Positions 8,487 through 16,056 of a stretch of 64,000 nt of DNA are shown one piece after another. The stretch lies in contig JALEIR010000036.1 in NCBI GenBank assembly GCA_022769665.1, positions 1-64,000 on the forward strand. Reading direction: 5' to 3'. Position 1 is the stretch's first letter; each line of letters opens with the position of its first letter. The translations under genes were made by a program, and so were the position numbers. Below the pieces are notes generated by a model. The model saw nothing but the letters and a program-made list of their open reading frames with translations, searched no databases and was not told the DNA's origin. This stretch comes from Lachnospiraceae bacterium. GTDB taxonomy: Bacteria; Bacillota; Clostridia; Lachnospirales; Lachnospiraceae.

Positions 8487-9594
8487 TATCAATTTAAATT
8501 ATGAAGCTGCTGTTGCAAACCGCGGAAATCAGGCAAGGATAAAGAAAGTTTTCAAGCGGGCCCGTAACGGAGAAAAATTAACACTTGGTTTTTTAGGTGG
8601 TTCCATCACACAGGGTTCCCTTGCAAGTCGTCCCGAACTCTGCTATGCTTATCATGTTTATGAGTGGTGGTGTAATACTTTCCCGAATGCAGAATTTACA
8701 TATGTCAACGCAGGAATCGGTGCCACGGATTCCCAATTCGGATGCGCAAGAGCTGAGAGTGATTTGCTGAGCTTCAAGCCGGATTTTGTCATCATTGAGT
8801 TTTCGGTAAATGACGAATCCAACACTCATTTTATGGAAACCTATGAGGGACTGGTCAGAAAAATATACGGTAATGAATGCAAACCGGCAGTTTTACTGGT
8901 TCATAATGTATGTTATGACAATGGTTCCAGCGCACAATTGGTACATGGAAAAATCGGAAGATATTATGAGCTTCCTGCTGTCAGCATGCAGAGTTGTATT
9001 TATCCGGAACTTTTATCAGGAAAACTGGAAAACCGAACCATTACCCCGGATGATTTACATCCCAACGATTTTGGACACGAGTTGGTAGCATCCGTTATCA
9101 CAGAATTTCTGGGAAGTATATTGAAAAATATAGACAGTGAAGAGGTAGAACCGGAATTTCGGGTTCAACCCCTTACTCTGAATGCATATGAAAATTCCAT
9201 TCGATACCGAAATGACAACAGTAAACCTTCGATTAAAGGTTTTCAGGAAGATTCTGCACCTCAAAATGTTATAACAGATATCTTTAAAAAGGGTTGGACG
9301 GCTAAAGAAAAAGGAGCATCTATTACATTTGAGATTGAAGGAAGCTGTATCGGTGTTCAATATAGAAAAACCATTCAACTTCCGGCCCCTGTAGCGGAAC
9401 TGATTCTTGATGGGGATGAGAGCCATTCTTTTAGACTGGATGCTAACTTTGACGAGACTTGGGGCGACAAGCTGGTTCTTGACACAATTTTGGAGCACGG
9501 TGAAGAGAAAAAGCATACGGTGGAAATTCGTCTGACAGAAACCCATGAGGATGATAAACTTCCTTTTTATCTGGTTTCCGTAATCGGAAGTTAA
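8473..9594 (+). CDS. CE17-type mannan acetylesterase (SGNH + CBM35-like module)
   Basis: An SGNH hydrolase with Ser44 in LGGSITQGS, the second block in NAGIGATDSQFG, Asn in SVNDES, and the Asp193/His196 dyad in PDDLHPND. Residues about 225-373 form a beta-rich C-terminal domain (KKGWTAKEKG, VAELILDGD, KHTVEIRL) like the CBM35-type module of CE17 enzymes. The ATG lies inside the end of the CE2 gene. The partial gene at 1-648 has the same architecture, so the locus carries at least two CE17-like proteins. No signal peptide, so it acts on imported acetylated oligosaccharides, clearing them for the GH130 phosphorylases. Regiospecificity is inferred from the family. Confidence 0.85.
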   Translation: MRKNDINLNYEAAVANRGNQARIKKVFKRARNGEKLTLGFLGGSITQGSLASRPELCYAYHVYEWWCNTFPNAEFTYVNAGIGATDSQFGCARAESDLLSFKPDFVIIEFSVNDESNTHFMETYEGLVRKIYGNECKPAVLLVHNVCYDNGSSAQLVHGKIGRYYELPAVSMQSCIYPELLSGKLENRTITPDDLHPNDFGHELVASVITEFLGSILKNIDSEEVEPEFRVQPLTLNAYENSIRYRNDNSKPSIKGFQEDSAPQNVITDIFKKGWTAKEKGASITFEIEGSCIGVQYRKTIQLPAPVAELILDGDESHSFRLDANFDETWGDKLVLDTILEHGEEKKHTVEIRLTETHEDDKLPFYLVSVIGS

Positions 9595-9670
9595 TTATTT
9601 TCATACAGGATAACGTCATCCAAAAGGAATGAACGGGAGAATGGAATAAGGAAGGGCAGAGGAGAAGCAA

Positions 9671-11974
9671 ATGTTTGATAAAGATTTTGTATGGGGCGTT
9701 GCCAGTAGCGCCTATCAGGTAGAAGGAACCGAACCCGGAGACGGAAGAGGAAAAAATGTCTGGGATGTTTTTGTGGAACAGGGAAGAATTTTCGAGCATC
9801 AGAATGCCGATACGACCTGTGATCATATGCATCATTATAAGGAAGACTATGCCCTCATGCGAAATTTGGGGATACAGGCTTACCGTTTCTCCATTAACTG
9901 GGCAAGGCTGATTCCTGAGGGAACCGGTGATGTGAATCCAAAGGCAGTGAAACTGTATAGGGATATGATTATATCCATGAAAGAAAACGGAATCGAGCCC
10001 TATATTACTTTATTCCATTGGGAATTTCCGCAAGCATTACAGGAGAAAGGCGGCTGGTTGAATCCCGATGTGGTACAGTGGTTCGGAAATTATGCAAAGG
10101 TGGTTGCAGAGAATTTTTCCGACCTCTGTGAAAACTTTATTACCATCAATGAGCCTCAATGTGCGGTTGGATTGGGACATTTAAGCGGTGTTCATGCACC
10201 GGGTCTGAAGCTGCCCTACAAGGATACCTTTCAGATTGCCCATAATTTACTGAAAGCACACGGACAGGCGGTTATTATGCTTCGAAAATACGCAAGGCAG
10301 CCGATTCGTGTGGGGTATGCGCCGACCGGTGGTGTGGCTTATCCGTATAGAGACACACCTGAAGATATTGAGGCGGCAAAGAAAGTATATTTCGGCTTTT
10401 ATAATCCTATGAGCAATTGGACCTGGAACGTTTCCTGGTTTTCGGATCCGGTTTTTCTGGGGCACTATCCCGAGGAAGGATTAAAACAGTTTGCTGAGTA
10501 TTTACCGGAAATTACGGAAGAAGATATGGAACTGATTCATCAGCCCCTGGATTTTATGGGACAGAATATCTATAACGGTTATTATGTCAAAGCAGGAGCA
10601 GACGGCGAACCAGAGTTTGTTGAAAGAGAACCGGGTTTTCCCAAAACAGGTACAGACTGGCCTGTAACTCCAAAGGCATTTTATTATGGGATCAAATTTC
10701 TGACAGAGCGGTATCCTTTACCACTCTATATTACGGAGAACGGCATGGGCTGTCATGACAATATTGCATCTGACGGCAGAGTACACGATAATGACAGAAT
10801 TACATTTCTGGACAGCTATATAGGTGCCATGCAGAAAGCAATGGATGAGGGAGCTGATGTCAGAGGATACTTCCTCTGGACTTTCCTGGATAACTTTGAA
10901 TGGAGCGATGGATATAAACAGCGCTTCGGTATTGTATATGTAGATTATAAAAGTCAAAAAAGAATCGTAAAGGATTCTGCATTTTGGTATAGAGAGGTTA
11001 TAAAGAGTATGGGAGCAAACCTTTCCTGCAACAATCCAAGCAGTCAGATTTTATTCTTAAATCCTGTCTTTACACATAATATTTGGGGTGGAAGCCGCCT
11101 TCATGAAGAGTTCGGGTACCCGGTAGAGGGAACAGATATCGGTGAATGCTGGGGAATATCGGCTCATCCGAACGGAGAGGGAACCATAAGAGACGGCATC
11201 TATGGCGGAGAAAAGCTTTCCACTCTTTGGAAGGAACATCCAGAGATTTTCGGCAATGTGGATTATGACCGTTTCCCGTTACTGGTAAAAATTATTGATG
11301 CAAAGGATGATTTGAGCATTCAGGTACATCCTGATGATGCATATGCAGGAATACATGAAAACGGATCCCTTGGAAAGACGGAATGCTGGTATGTGCTGGA
11401 CTGTCCCGAAGGAGCAACTTTGGTTATCGGGCATAATGCAAAGACCAGGGAAGAGCTTGCAGCCATGATTCATCAGGGACGCTGGAACGAATTTATCCGT
11501 GAGATTCCGGTAAAGAAGGGCGATTTTATTCAGATTGACCCCGGAACCGTACATGCCATCAAAGGAGGCCTGCTGATACTGGAGACCCAGCAAAACAGTG
11601 ACATTACCTATCGGGTGTATGACTATGACAGGCTTTCTAACGGAAAACCAAGACAGCTTCATGTTGAGCAGAGCATAGATGTTATTGCAGTACCTGCAAA
11701 ATCAGCTGAGGACAGCGTAAAGAGCGCGGCAAATTTGCCTGAGAACTGCATCAACGAGTTATATCGCTGTAAGTATTACCGTGTAGCAAAGGTGAATGTA
11801 AACGGAAAGCTACAGTTTGACATGGATGCACCCTTTATGCTGGCTACGGTAGTGTCCGGAGACGGAATTGTCAACAGCCAGCCTGTGAAAAAAGGTGACC
11901 ATTTCCTGATTCCAAACGGCGTAAAGAGTGTGGAGATGTTGGGAAAAATGGAACTGATTTTATCCAATGTATGA
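9671..11974 (+). CDS. Fusion protein: GH1 beta-glucosidase + mannose-6-phosphate isomerase (ManA-like)
   Basis: One uninterrupted 767-codon frame. Residues 1-445 are a complete GH1 enzyme: FVWGVASSAYQVEG start, acid/base Glu161 in TINEPQ, nucleophile Glu356 in YITENGMG, and a DNFEWSDGYKQRFG loop of the type seen in enzymes for non-phosphorylated sugars. Residues about 458-767 are a complete short-form class I phosphomannose isomerase: NIWGGSRL, zinc-site QVHPDD (551-556), GKTECWY, and PGTVHAIKGG (His628). The linker is about 12 residues (GANLSCNNPSS). The N-half would release glucose from glucomannan oligosaccharides; the C-half would turn mannose 6-phosphate into fructose 6-phosphate. An internal ATG at 11009 with GAGAGG 10 nt upstream could also give a free ManA. 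It ends the catabolic unit. Confidence 0.9.
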   Translation: MFDKDFVWGVASSAYQVEGTEPGDGRGKNVWDVFVEQGRIFEHQNADTTCDHMHHYKEDYALMRNLGIQAYRFSINWARLIPEGTGDVNPKAVKLYRDMIISMKENGIEPYITLFHWEFPQALQEKGGWLNPDVVQWFGNYAKVVAENFSDLCENFITINEPQCAVGLGHLSGVHAPGLKLPYKDTFQIAHNLLKAHGQAVIMLRKYARQPIRVGYAPTGGVAYPYRDTPEDIEAAKKVYFGFYNPMSNWTWNVSWFSDPVFLGHYPEEGLKQFAEYLPEITEEDMELIHQPLDFMGQNIYNGYYVKAGADGEPEFVEREPGFPKTGTDWPVTPKAFYYGIKFLTERYPLPLYITENGMGCHDNIASDGRVHDNDRITFLDSYIGAMQKAMDEGADVRGYFLWTFLDNFEWSDGYKQRFGIVYVDYKSQKRIVKDSAFWYREVIKSMGANLSCNNPSSQILFLNPVFTHNIWGGSRLHEEFGYPVEGTDIGECWGISAHPNGEGTIRDGIYGGEKLSTLWKEHPEIFGNVDYDRFPLLVKIIDAKDDLSIQVHPDDAYAGIHENGSLGKTECWYVLDCPEGATLVIGHNAKTREELAAMIHQGRWNEFIREIPVKKGDFIQIDPGTVHAIKGGLLILETQQNSDITYRVYDYDRLSNGKPRQLHVEQSIDVIAVPAKSAEDSVKSAANLPENCINELYRCKYYRVAKVNVNGKLQFDMDAPFMLATVVSGDGIVNSQPVKKGDHFLIPNGVKSVEMLGKMELILSNV

Positions 11975-12013
11975 CAGAAACAGGTTTAAAATCCAAAAGG
12001 ATAAAATACGTAT

Positions 12014-12344
12014 ATGAGTATCATTATAAGAAAAGAAACACCTGAAGATTATCGGAGCAATCTATTACACGAAAGCAAAAGCGGTTGATGGTGATAAGGT
12101 ACATGACATTATCACCTTCGGACCTTTCGCAATCGAGCCTACGCTTCAGAATACCGGAGTAGGGGGAATGCTTCTGGAGGAGACAATTCAGCTTGCAAGG
12201 GAAGCCGGATATATCGGAATTTGCATCACCGGAGAACCGAAATATTATCCAAAGAGAGGGTTTTTCACCTGCGATAAATTAAATGGATTTGTTAGGTGGC
12301 AGTGGAAGTATTATAACATATTGTCTCAAACAGAATACAAATAA
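12014..12344 (+). pseudogene. Broken GNAT-family N-acetyltransferase
   Basis: An ATG at 12014 starts MSIIIRKETPEDYR, a typical GNAT N-terminus. At 12053/12054 the homologous reading moves to another frame, which runs 97 codons to a TAA at 12342-12344 and contains ITFGPFAIEPTLQN, GVGGMLLEETI and the acetyl-CoA-loop region, ending YYNILSQTEYK. About 40-60 codons between the two parts are missing, so an out-of-frame internal deletion inactivated the gene. The original function is unknown. Confidence 0.7.
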
Positions 12345-12420
12345 AAAACTTCTAAGTTATTCTATTTTCTTGGAAAATTACGAATTCATTTGCAAAGCAG
12401 AAATAATGAAGTGAAATTTA

Positions 12421-12588
12421 CATAAAATAAATAGCATTAAATTGGACGGAATAATATCAAGAAGAATTAACATTCAGCATCGGCTTGTGTATCAAGTGTA
12501 TGAAAGCCCGTTCACGGAAAGAGATATTGAGTATTGTGGAATAATCAAAATAATAAGGATGTGGACACATTATGATGATGTGAGATAA
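12421..12588 (+). pseudogene. Remnant of a YoeB/Txe-type RelE-superfamily toxin
   Basis: The frame from 12421 to the TAA at 12586-12588 reads SRRINIQHRLVYQVYE followed, after a 16-residue hydrophilic stretch, by KIIRMWTHYDD. SRRI-HRLVY plus a closing W-HY/D is the C-terminal signature of YoeB/Txe endoribonucleases. There is no start codon, N-terminal half or antitoxin gene nearby, so this is the tail of a lost toxin-antitoxin pair. It lies 20 nt before the 26-bp palindromic repeat. Confidence 0.6.
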
Positions 12589-12607
12589 AAAGCAATCTTT
12601 TAGGATA

Positions 12608-12633
12608 AGTCAAGGGACCTGTCCCTTTGACTC
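12608..12633. repeat. 26-bp palindromic repeat, copy 1
   Basis: AGTCAAGGGAC and GTCCCTTTGACT form near-perfect arms around a 2-nt centre. A direct copy with 24 of 26 identical bases lies at 15947-15972, on the other side of the BMP/chemoreceptor pair. The sequence resembles the GGGACAGGTC-type REP elements seen near IS200-like (RAYT) transposases in Clostridia, but no transposase is present here. Confidence 0.75.
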
Positions 12634-12640
12634 TAGAAAG

Positions 12641-12684
12641 AATACGGGAAACCTGAATTATATCAGAGCTTCCCGCATTTTTTT
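12641..12684 (+). terminator. Intrinsic terminator-like hairpin
   Basis: CGGGAA (12645-12650) pairs with TTCCCG (12670-12675), with extra A-T pairs at the base and a run of seven T. It follows the toxin remnant and the repeat, and isolates the BMP gene from upstream transcription. Confidence 0.55.
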
Positions 12685-12780
12685 CATAGATAATATCATC
12701 CGTGTAGAAAGGTGTAGACCGGTTCTCAGTAGCAGTATGTTGTCACCTTGTATGTACATGCATTTAATCTATTATATATG

Positions 12781-12810
12781 TTGCATAACACCTTCCCATT
12801 TTAGTATAAT
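12781..12810 (+). promoter_or_regulatory. Candidate promoter for the BMP-MCP unit
   Basis: TTGCAT (12781-12786), an 18-nt spacer and TATAAT (12805-12810). It lies 109 nt upstream of the lipoprotein start, which would leave a leader of about 100 nt. No sigma-D (motility) consensus was seen. Confidence 0.45.
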
Positions 12811-12919
12811 AATGTTGTTAGAAATATTGATATGTATAAAAAAATTGAGGGTTAGAAAATAAATTTAGTTGATGTATTTCGAAAGTATAAGAATGTAAAC
12901 ACAAAAGAGGAGGCGCATC

Positions 12920-14095
12920 ATGAAGGAAATGCGAAAATACCAATATTTATTTGTTTTGTTGTCATGTGTCTTTCTGTTAACTGCCTGTGGCAGCGAGCAG
13001 ATTGATGATTATGCAACCAATAAGGGATATGAAGATTTGACGAAAATCGCGGACAATGGCAAACGTATACCTAAAGAAGAAATAAAGGTAGGTGTATTGC
13101 ATATTTCTGACCCGGCGGAGGGAAGCGGATACGCATATACACATGATATAGGCATTCAGGGTATGCAGGAAAATCTGGGACTTACCGATGAGCAGATAGT
13201 AAGGAAACTGAATGTCGATGACGGAGACCCCGAGGCAATCACGGCAGCCCTGCAGGAATGCATAGATGAAGGATGTAATGTGATTTTTGCAACCAGCTGG
13301 GGTTACATGCAGCCCACCGCTGATATGGCGGAGAAATATCCTGATATCTATTTTTCCCACGGAACAGGATATTTGAGTAATGGAACCAATTTTAACAATT
13401 ACTTTGGACGAATCTATCAGGCGAGATATCTTAGCGGTATTGTGGCAGGGATGAATACCAAGACCAATAAAATCGGATATGTTGCGGCACAGGATTCTTC
13501 CAATTCCGAAGTAACAGGTGGCATTGATGCATTTGCAATGGGTGTATATTCGGTGAATCCTGACGCAAATGTCTATGTAAAAGTAACCAACAGCTGGTAT
13601 GATCCTGATGCGGAAAAGGCAGCGGCAGAGGAACTGCTTGCTATGGGATGTGATGTTATGTCACAGCATTGTGATACTCCTTATCCGCAGACTCTGGCAC
13701 AGGAAAAGGGAGTATACGGAATCGGCTATAATTCGGATATGAGTAAGGAAACGCCGGATTCCTGTCTGTGCAGTGTAATCTGGAACTGGAGTGCGTACTA
13801 TACCTCAGCGGTACAGAGCATTATTGATGGCACCTGGGATGGTTCCAATTATTATGGTGGTATGGCAGATGCCCTTGTGGAAGTGACAAATCTGGCAGAC
13901 TTTTGTGCTGATGGCACGCAGGAAAAGGTGGATGAGGCGGCAGCCAAAATCATTGCAGGATCCTTCAATGTATTTGATGGCGTGATAGAAACAAACGAAG
14001 GAGGCACAGTCGGTAAAGCGGGAACAACTTTGGATGATACTACGATTAAAGGTGGCATCAATTGGTATTTTAAAAACGTGGTTGTTTTAGAATAA
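12920..14095 (+). CDS. BMP/PnrA-family substrate-binding lipoprotein
   Basis: A signal peptide with lipobox LTAC (Cys about residue 23) is followed by a periplasmic-binding-protein fold of the basic membrane protein family (KVGVLHISDPAEGSGY, IDEGCNVIFATSWGYM, GIVAGM, IGYVAAQDSSNSEVTGGIDAF). Characterised BMP proteins bind nucleosides for ABC import. Here no ATPase or permease gene follows; instead a chemoreceptor starts 23 nt downstream. That context suggests the lipoprotein captures a ligand for chemotactic sensing, alone or together with a transporter encoded elsewhere. RBS GAGGAGG is 8 nt before the ATG. The ligand cannot be assigned. Confidence 0.85.
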   Translation: MKEMRKYQYLFVLLSCVFLLTACGSEQIDDYATNKGYEDLTKIADNGKRIPKEEIKVGVLHISDPAEGSGYAYTHDIGIQGMQENLGLTDEQIVRKLNVDDGDPEAITAALQECIDEGCNVIFATSWGYMQPTADMAEKYPDIYFSHGTGYLSNGTNFNNYFGRIYQARYLSGIVAGMNTKTNKIGYVAAQDSSNSEVTGGIDAFAMGVYSVNPDANVYVKVTNSWYDPDAEKAAAEELLAMGCDVMSQHCDTPYPQTLAQEKGVYGIGYNSDMSKETPDSCLCSVIWNWSAYYTSAVQSIIDGTWDGSNYYGGMADALVEVTNLADFCADGTQEKVDEAAAKIIAGSFNVFDGVIETNEGGTVGKAGTTLDDTTIKGGINWYFKNVVVLE

Positions 14096-14118
14096 TGTAG
14101 AAAGGAATGGTGGCAATT

Positions 14119-15825
14119 ATGAGAATGGATTTGAAAAAGAAAATATTGTCAGTTGCAATATTACCGATTTTGCTATTGGGAACAGTCACGATTGTTATTA
14201 CATTGACGCAGACAAAAAATGCATTAATCAATGAAGTGAAGGATTCACTTAGAGGTACAGCGGCAGCAACATTAGCAGCATACGATCAAAATGCGGGCAA
14301 TTATTTAAGAGCAGAAAACGGAGACGTGTGGAAGGGCGGATATAATATCTCAAAATCAGAGAATCTGTTGGATAACATCAAGGAAAAGACAGGAATGGAT
14401 GTTACATTTTTTTACGGAAAGGAACGAATCATGACATCTGCAAAGGATAGTAATGGAGAGCGTATTTTAGGCTCTCCGGCAGGTGATGTTATTGTTCAGA
14501 AAGTGTTACTGGATGGAGAAGAGTATTTTAGTTCCACTGTATCCCTGGATGGTGCCATGGATTACGGATATTACATTCCGGTCTACCAAAAGGGAACCAA
14601 TACCGTTCCAATCGGAATGATATTTGTAGGAACAGATAAAGAAGTAAAGGATGCAACCATAAACCGTATCCTAAGAACAGTAATATTTTCTGTCATAGCA
14701 GTTGTAGTGGTTTGCATCGTTATTGCTGTTATTATTTCTATGTCAATTACAAGTTCATTAAACAAGGGAATTAGCGCCGTACAAAAAGTAGCGGCAGGCG
14801 AGCTGGGCAATCCTATTGATAAAACAATGTTGAGCAGAAAAGATGAGATTGGTGACCTGGCAATCTCTATTGATACCTTGCAGAAAGCACTCTGCAACAT
14901 TATAACCAAGATTGCGCAGAGTACAGACAAACTGGCCTTCGAAGCAGATGCCCTTGGAACAACCGCAAATGAAACAAACTCCACAATGAAGCAGGTAGAA
15001 AATGCAGTCAGCTCCATCACAGGCAATATTTCGGAACAGGCTAAAACGACAAAAAGTACCTCGGAAAATATCGTGCTGATGGGAGAACAGATTGGTGTCA
15101 CTTCCAGCGAGGTAGATTTATTGAATCAGAATGCTGATAGGATGAGACGGTCTAGTGAACAAGCAACCAACACAATAAAGCAGCTGCGGCAGATTAACAG
15201 TGAAGTGGAAGAATCAATTGAAACGATAACGGCGCAGATTAATGTAACAAACAACTCCGCACAAAAAATCCGTGCTGCCACAGAAATGATAACTTCCATT
15301 GCGGAGGAGACGAATCTGCTCAGTTTAAATGCAAGCATTGAGGCTGCCAGAGCTGGAGAATGTGGTCGCGGATTTGCTGTTGTTGCTACACAGATTCAAA
15401 AATTGGCAGAGCAATCAAATGAATCAAGCCACGTGATCGAGGAGATAACCAATGACTTGATCAATAATTCCGGTGAAACGGTAGATATTATGAGCAGGGT
15501 ACATGAAATCATTGACAGTCAGAGTCAAAATATGATGGAAACGGAAAAAATTGTTGCAGAGGTTATGGATGGAATCGGCACTTCCTTAAAAAAAATCGAG
15601 CAGATTGAGTCTACTACGGTTTTGCTGGAGGGTTCCAGAAACAGGATTGTACAGGCAGTAGAAGGCTTATCAGAAATCGCTCAACAAAATGCGGCAAACA
15701 CGCAAGAGACCTGTGCACAGACCATCGAGGTTTCCAATACATTTGAGCGGATTGAAGACAGTGCTTTACAACTCAAAGAAATTGCAGATGACTTATCTAA
15801 CACTGTGAAATACTTCCGTTTGTAA
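14119..15825 (+). CDS. Methyl-accepting chemotaxis protein with extracytoplasmic Cache-like sensor
   Basis: Senses an external ligand and controls the CheA kinase. TM1 is at residues about 8-30. An extracytoplasmic Cache-like domain spans about 35-190 ([34 protein letters not shown]). TM2 is about 192-215, HAMP about 215-270, and the long coiled-coil signalling domain runs to residue 568 with the hairpin tip motif [27 protein letters not shown]. The frame is open from 14107, but AAGGA directly abuts that [11 protein letters not shown] at 14119 is preferred, 14125 is possible. It pairs with the BMP lipoprotein directly upstream. No C-terminal CheR-binding pentapeptide is visible. Confidence 0.88.
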   Translation: MRMDLKKKILSVAILPILLLGTVTIVITLTQTKNALINEVKDSLRGTAAATLAAYDQNAGNYLRAENGDVWKGGYNISKSENLLDNIKEKTGMDVTFFYGKERIMTSAKDSNGERILGSPAGDVIVQKVLLDGEEYFSSTVSLDGAMDYGYYIPVYQKGTNTVPIGMIFVGTDKEVKDATINRILRTVIFSVIAVVVVCIVIAVIISMSITSSLNKGISAVQKVAAGELGNPIDKTMLSRKDEIGDLAISIDTLQKALCNIITKIAQSTDKLAFEADALGTTANETNSTMKQVENAVSSITGNISEQAKTTKSTSENIVLMGEQIGVTSSEVDLLNQNADRMRRSSEQATNTIKQLRQINSEVEESIETITAQINVTNNSAQKIRAATEMITSIAEETNLLSLNASIEAARAGECGRGFAVVATQIQKLAEQSNESSHVIEEITNDLINNSGETVDIMSRVHEIIDSQSQNMMETEKIVAEVMDGIGTSLKKIEQIESTTVLLEGSRNRIVQAVEGLSEIAQQNAANTQETCAQTIEVSNTFERIEDSALQLKEIADDLSNTVKYFRL

Positions 15826-15946
15826 GAGGCGCTTGTATTTACTTTTGATGCTACCGGGGTATCATCAGTGCATCTAAACGTCTTTGATACAAATAGTTGA
15901 TAAAAGCAAAAAGAGTCAAAGGACAAGTTCTATGGACTACCAGGTT

Positions 15947-15972
15947 AGTCAAGGAACCTGTCACTTTGACTC
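15947..15972. repeat. 26-bp palindromic repeat, copy 2, inside a larger hairpin
   Basis: AGTCAAGGAACCTGTCACTT plus TGACTC matches the element at 12608-12633 at 24 of 26 positions in the same orientation. It is also the right arm of a 60-nt imperfect hairpin whose left arm, GAGTCAAAGGACAAGTTC, starts at 15913; a small GACTA/TAGTC stem lies at its centre. It sits between the chemoreceptor and the convergent GH2 gene. Confidence 0.75.
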
Positions 15973-16056
15973 GTACATTAGCATCCACGGCAAGTAATAC
16001 TTTTCAATTTCTATTACAATCTTACTTAGATCTAATACAATCCTAAAGTATTTCTG

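Noticed and set aside
12920-14095. Complete nucleoside ABC importer operon
   Set aside because: Only the binding lipoprotein is present; the next gene is an MCP, and no ATPase or permease occurs in the window.
14583-15101. A 172-codon minus-strand frame under the chemoreceptor gene
   Set aside because: Antisense to the HAMP and coiled-coil part of the MCP; hydrophobic Thr/Ile-rich sequence is the expected mirror of that coding pattern.
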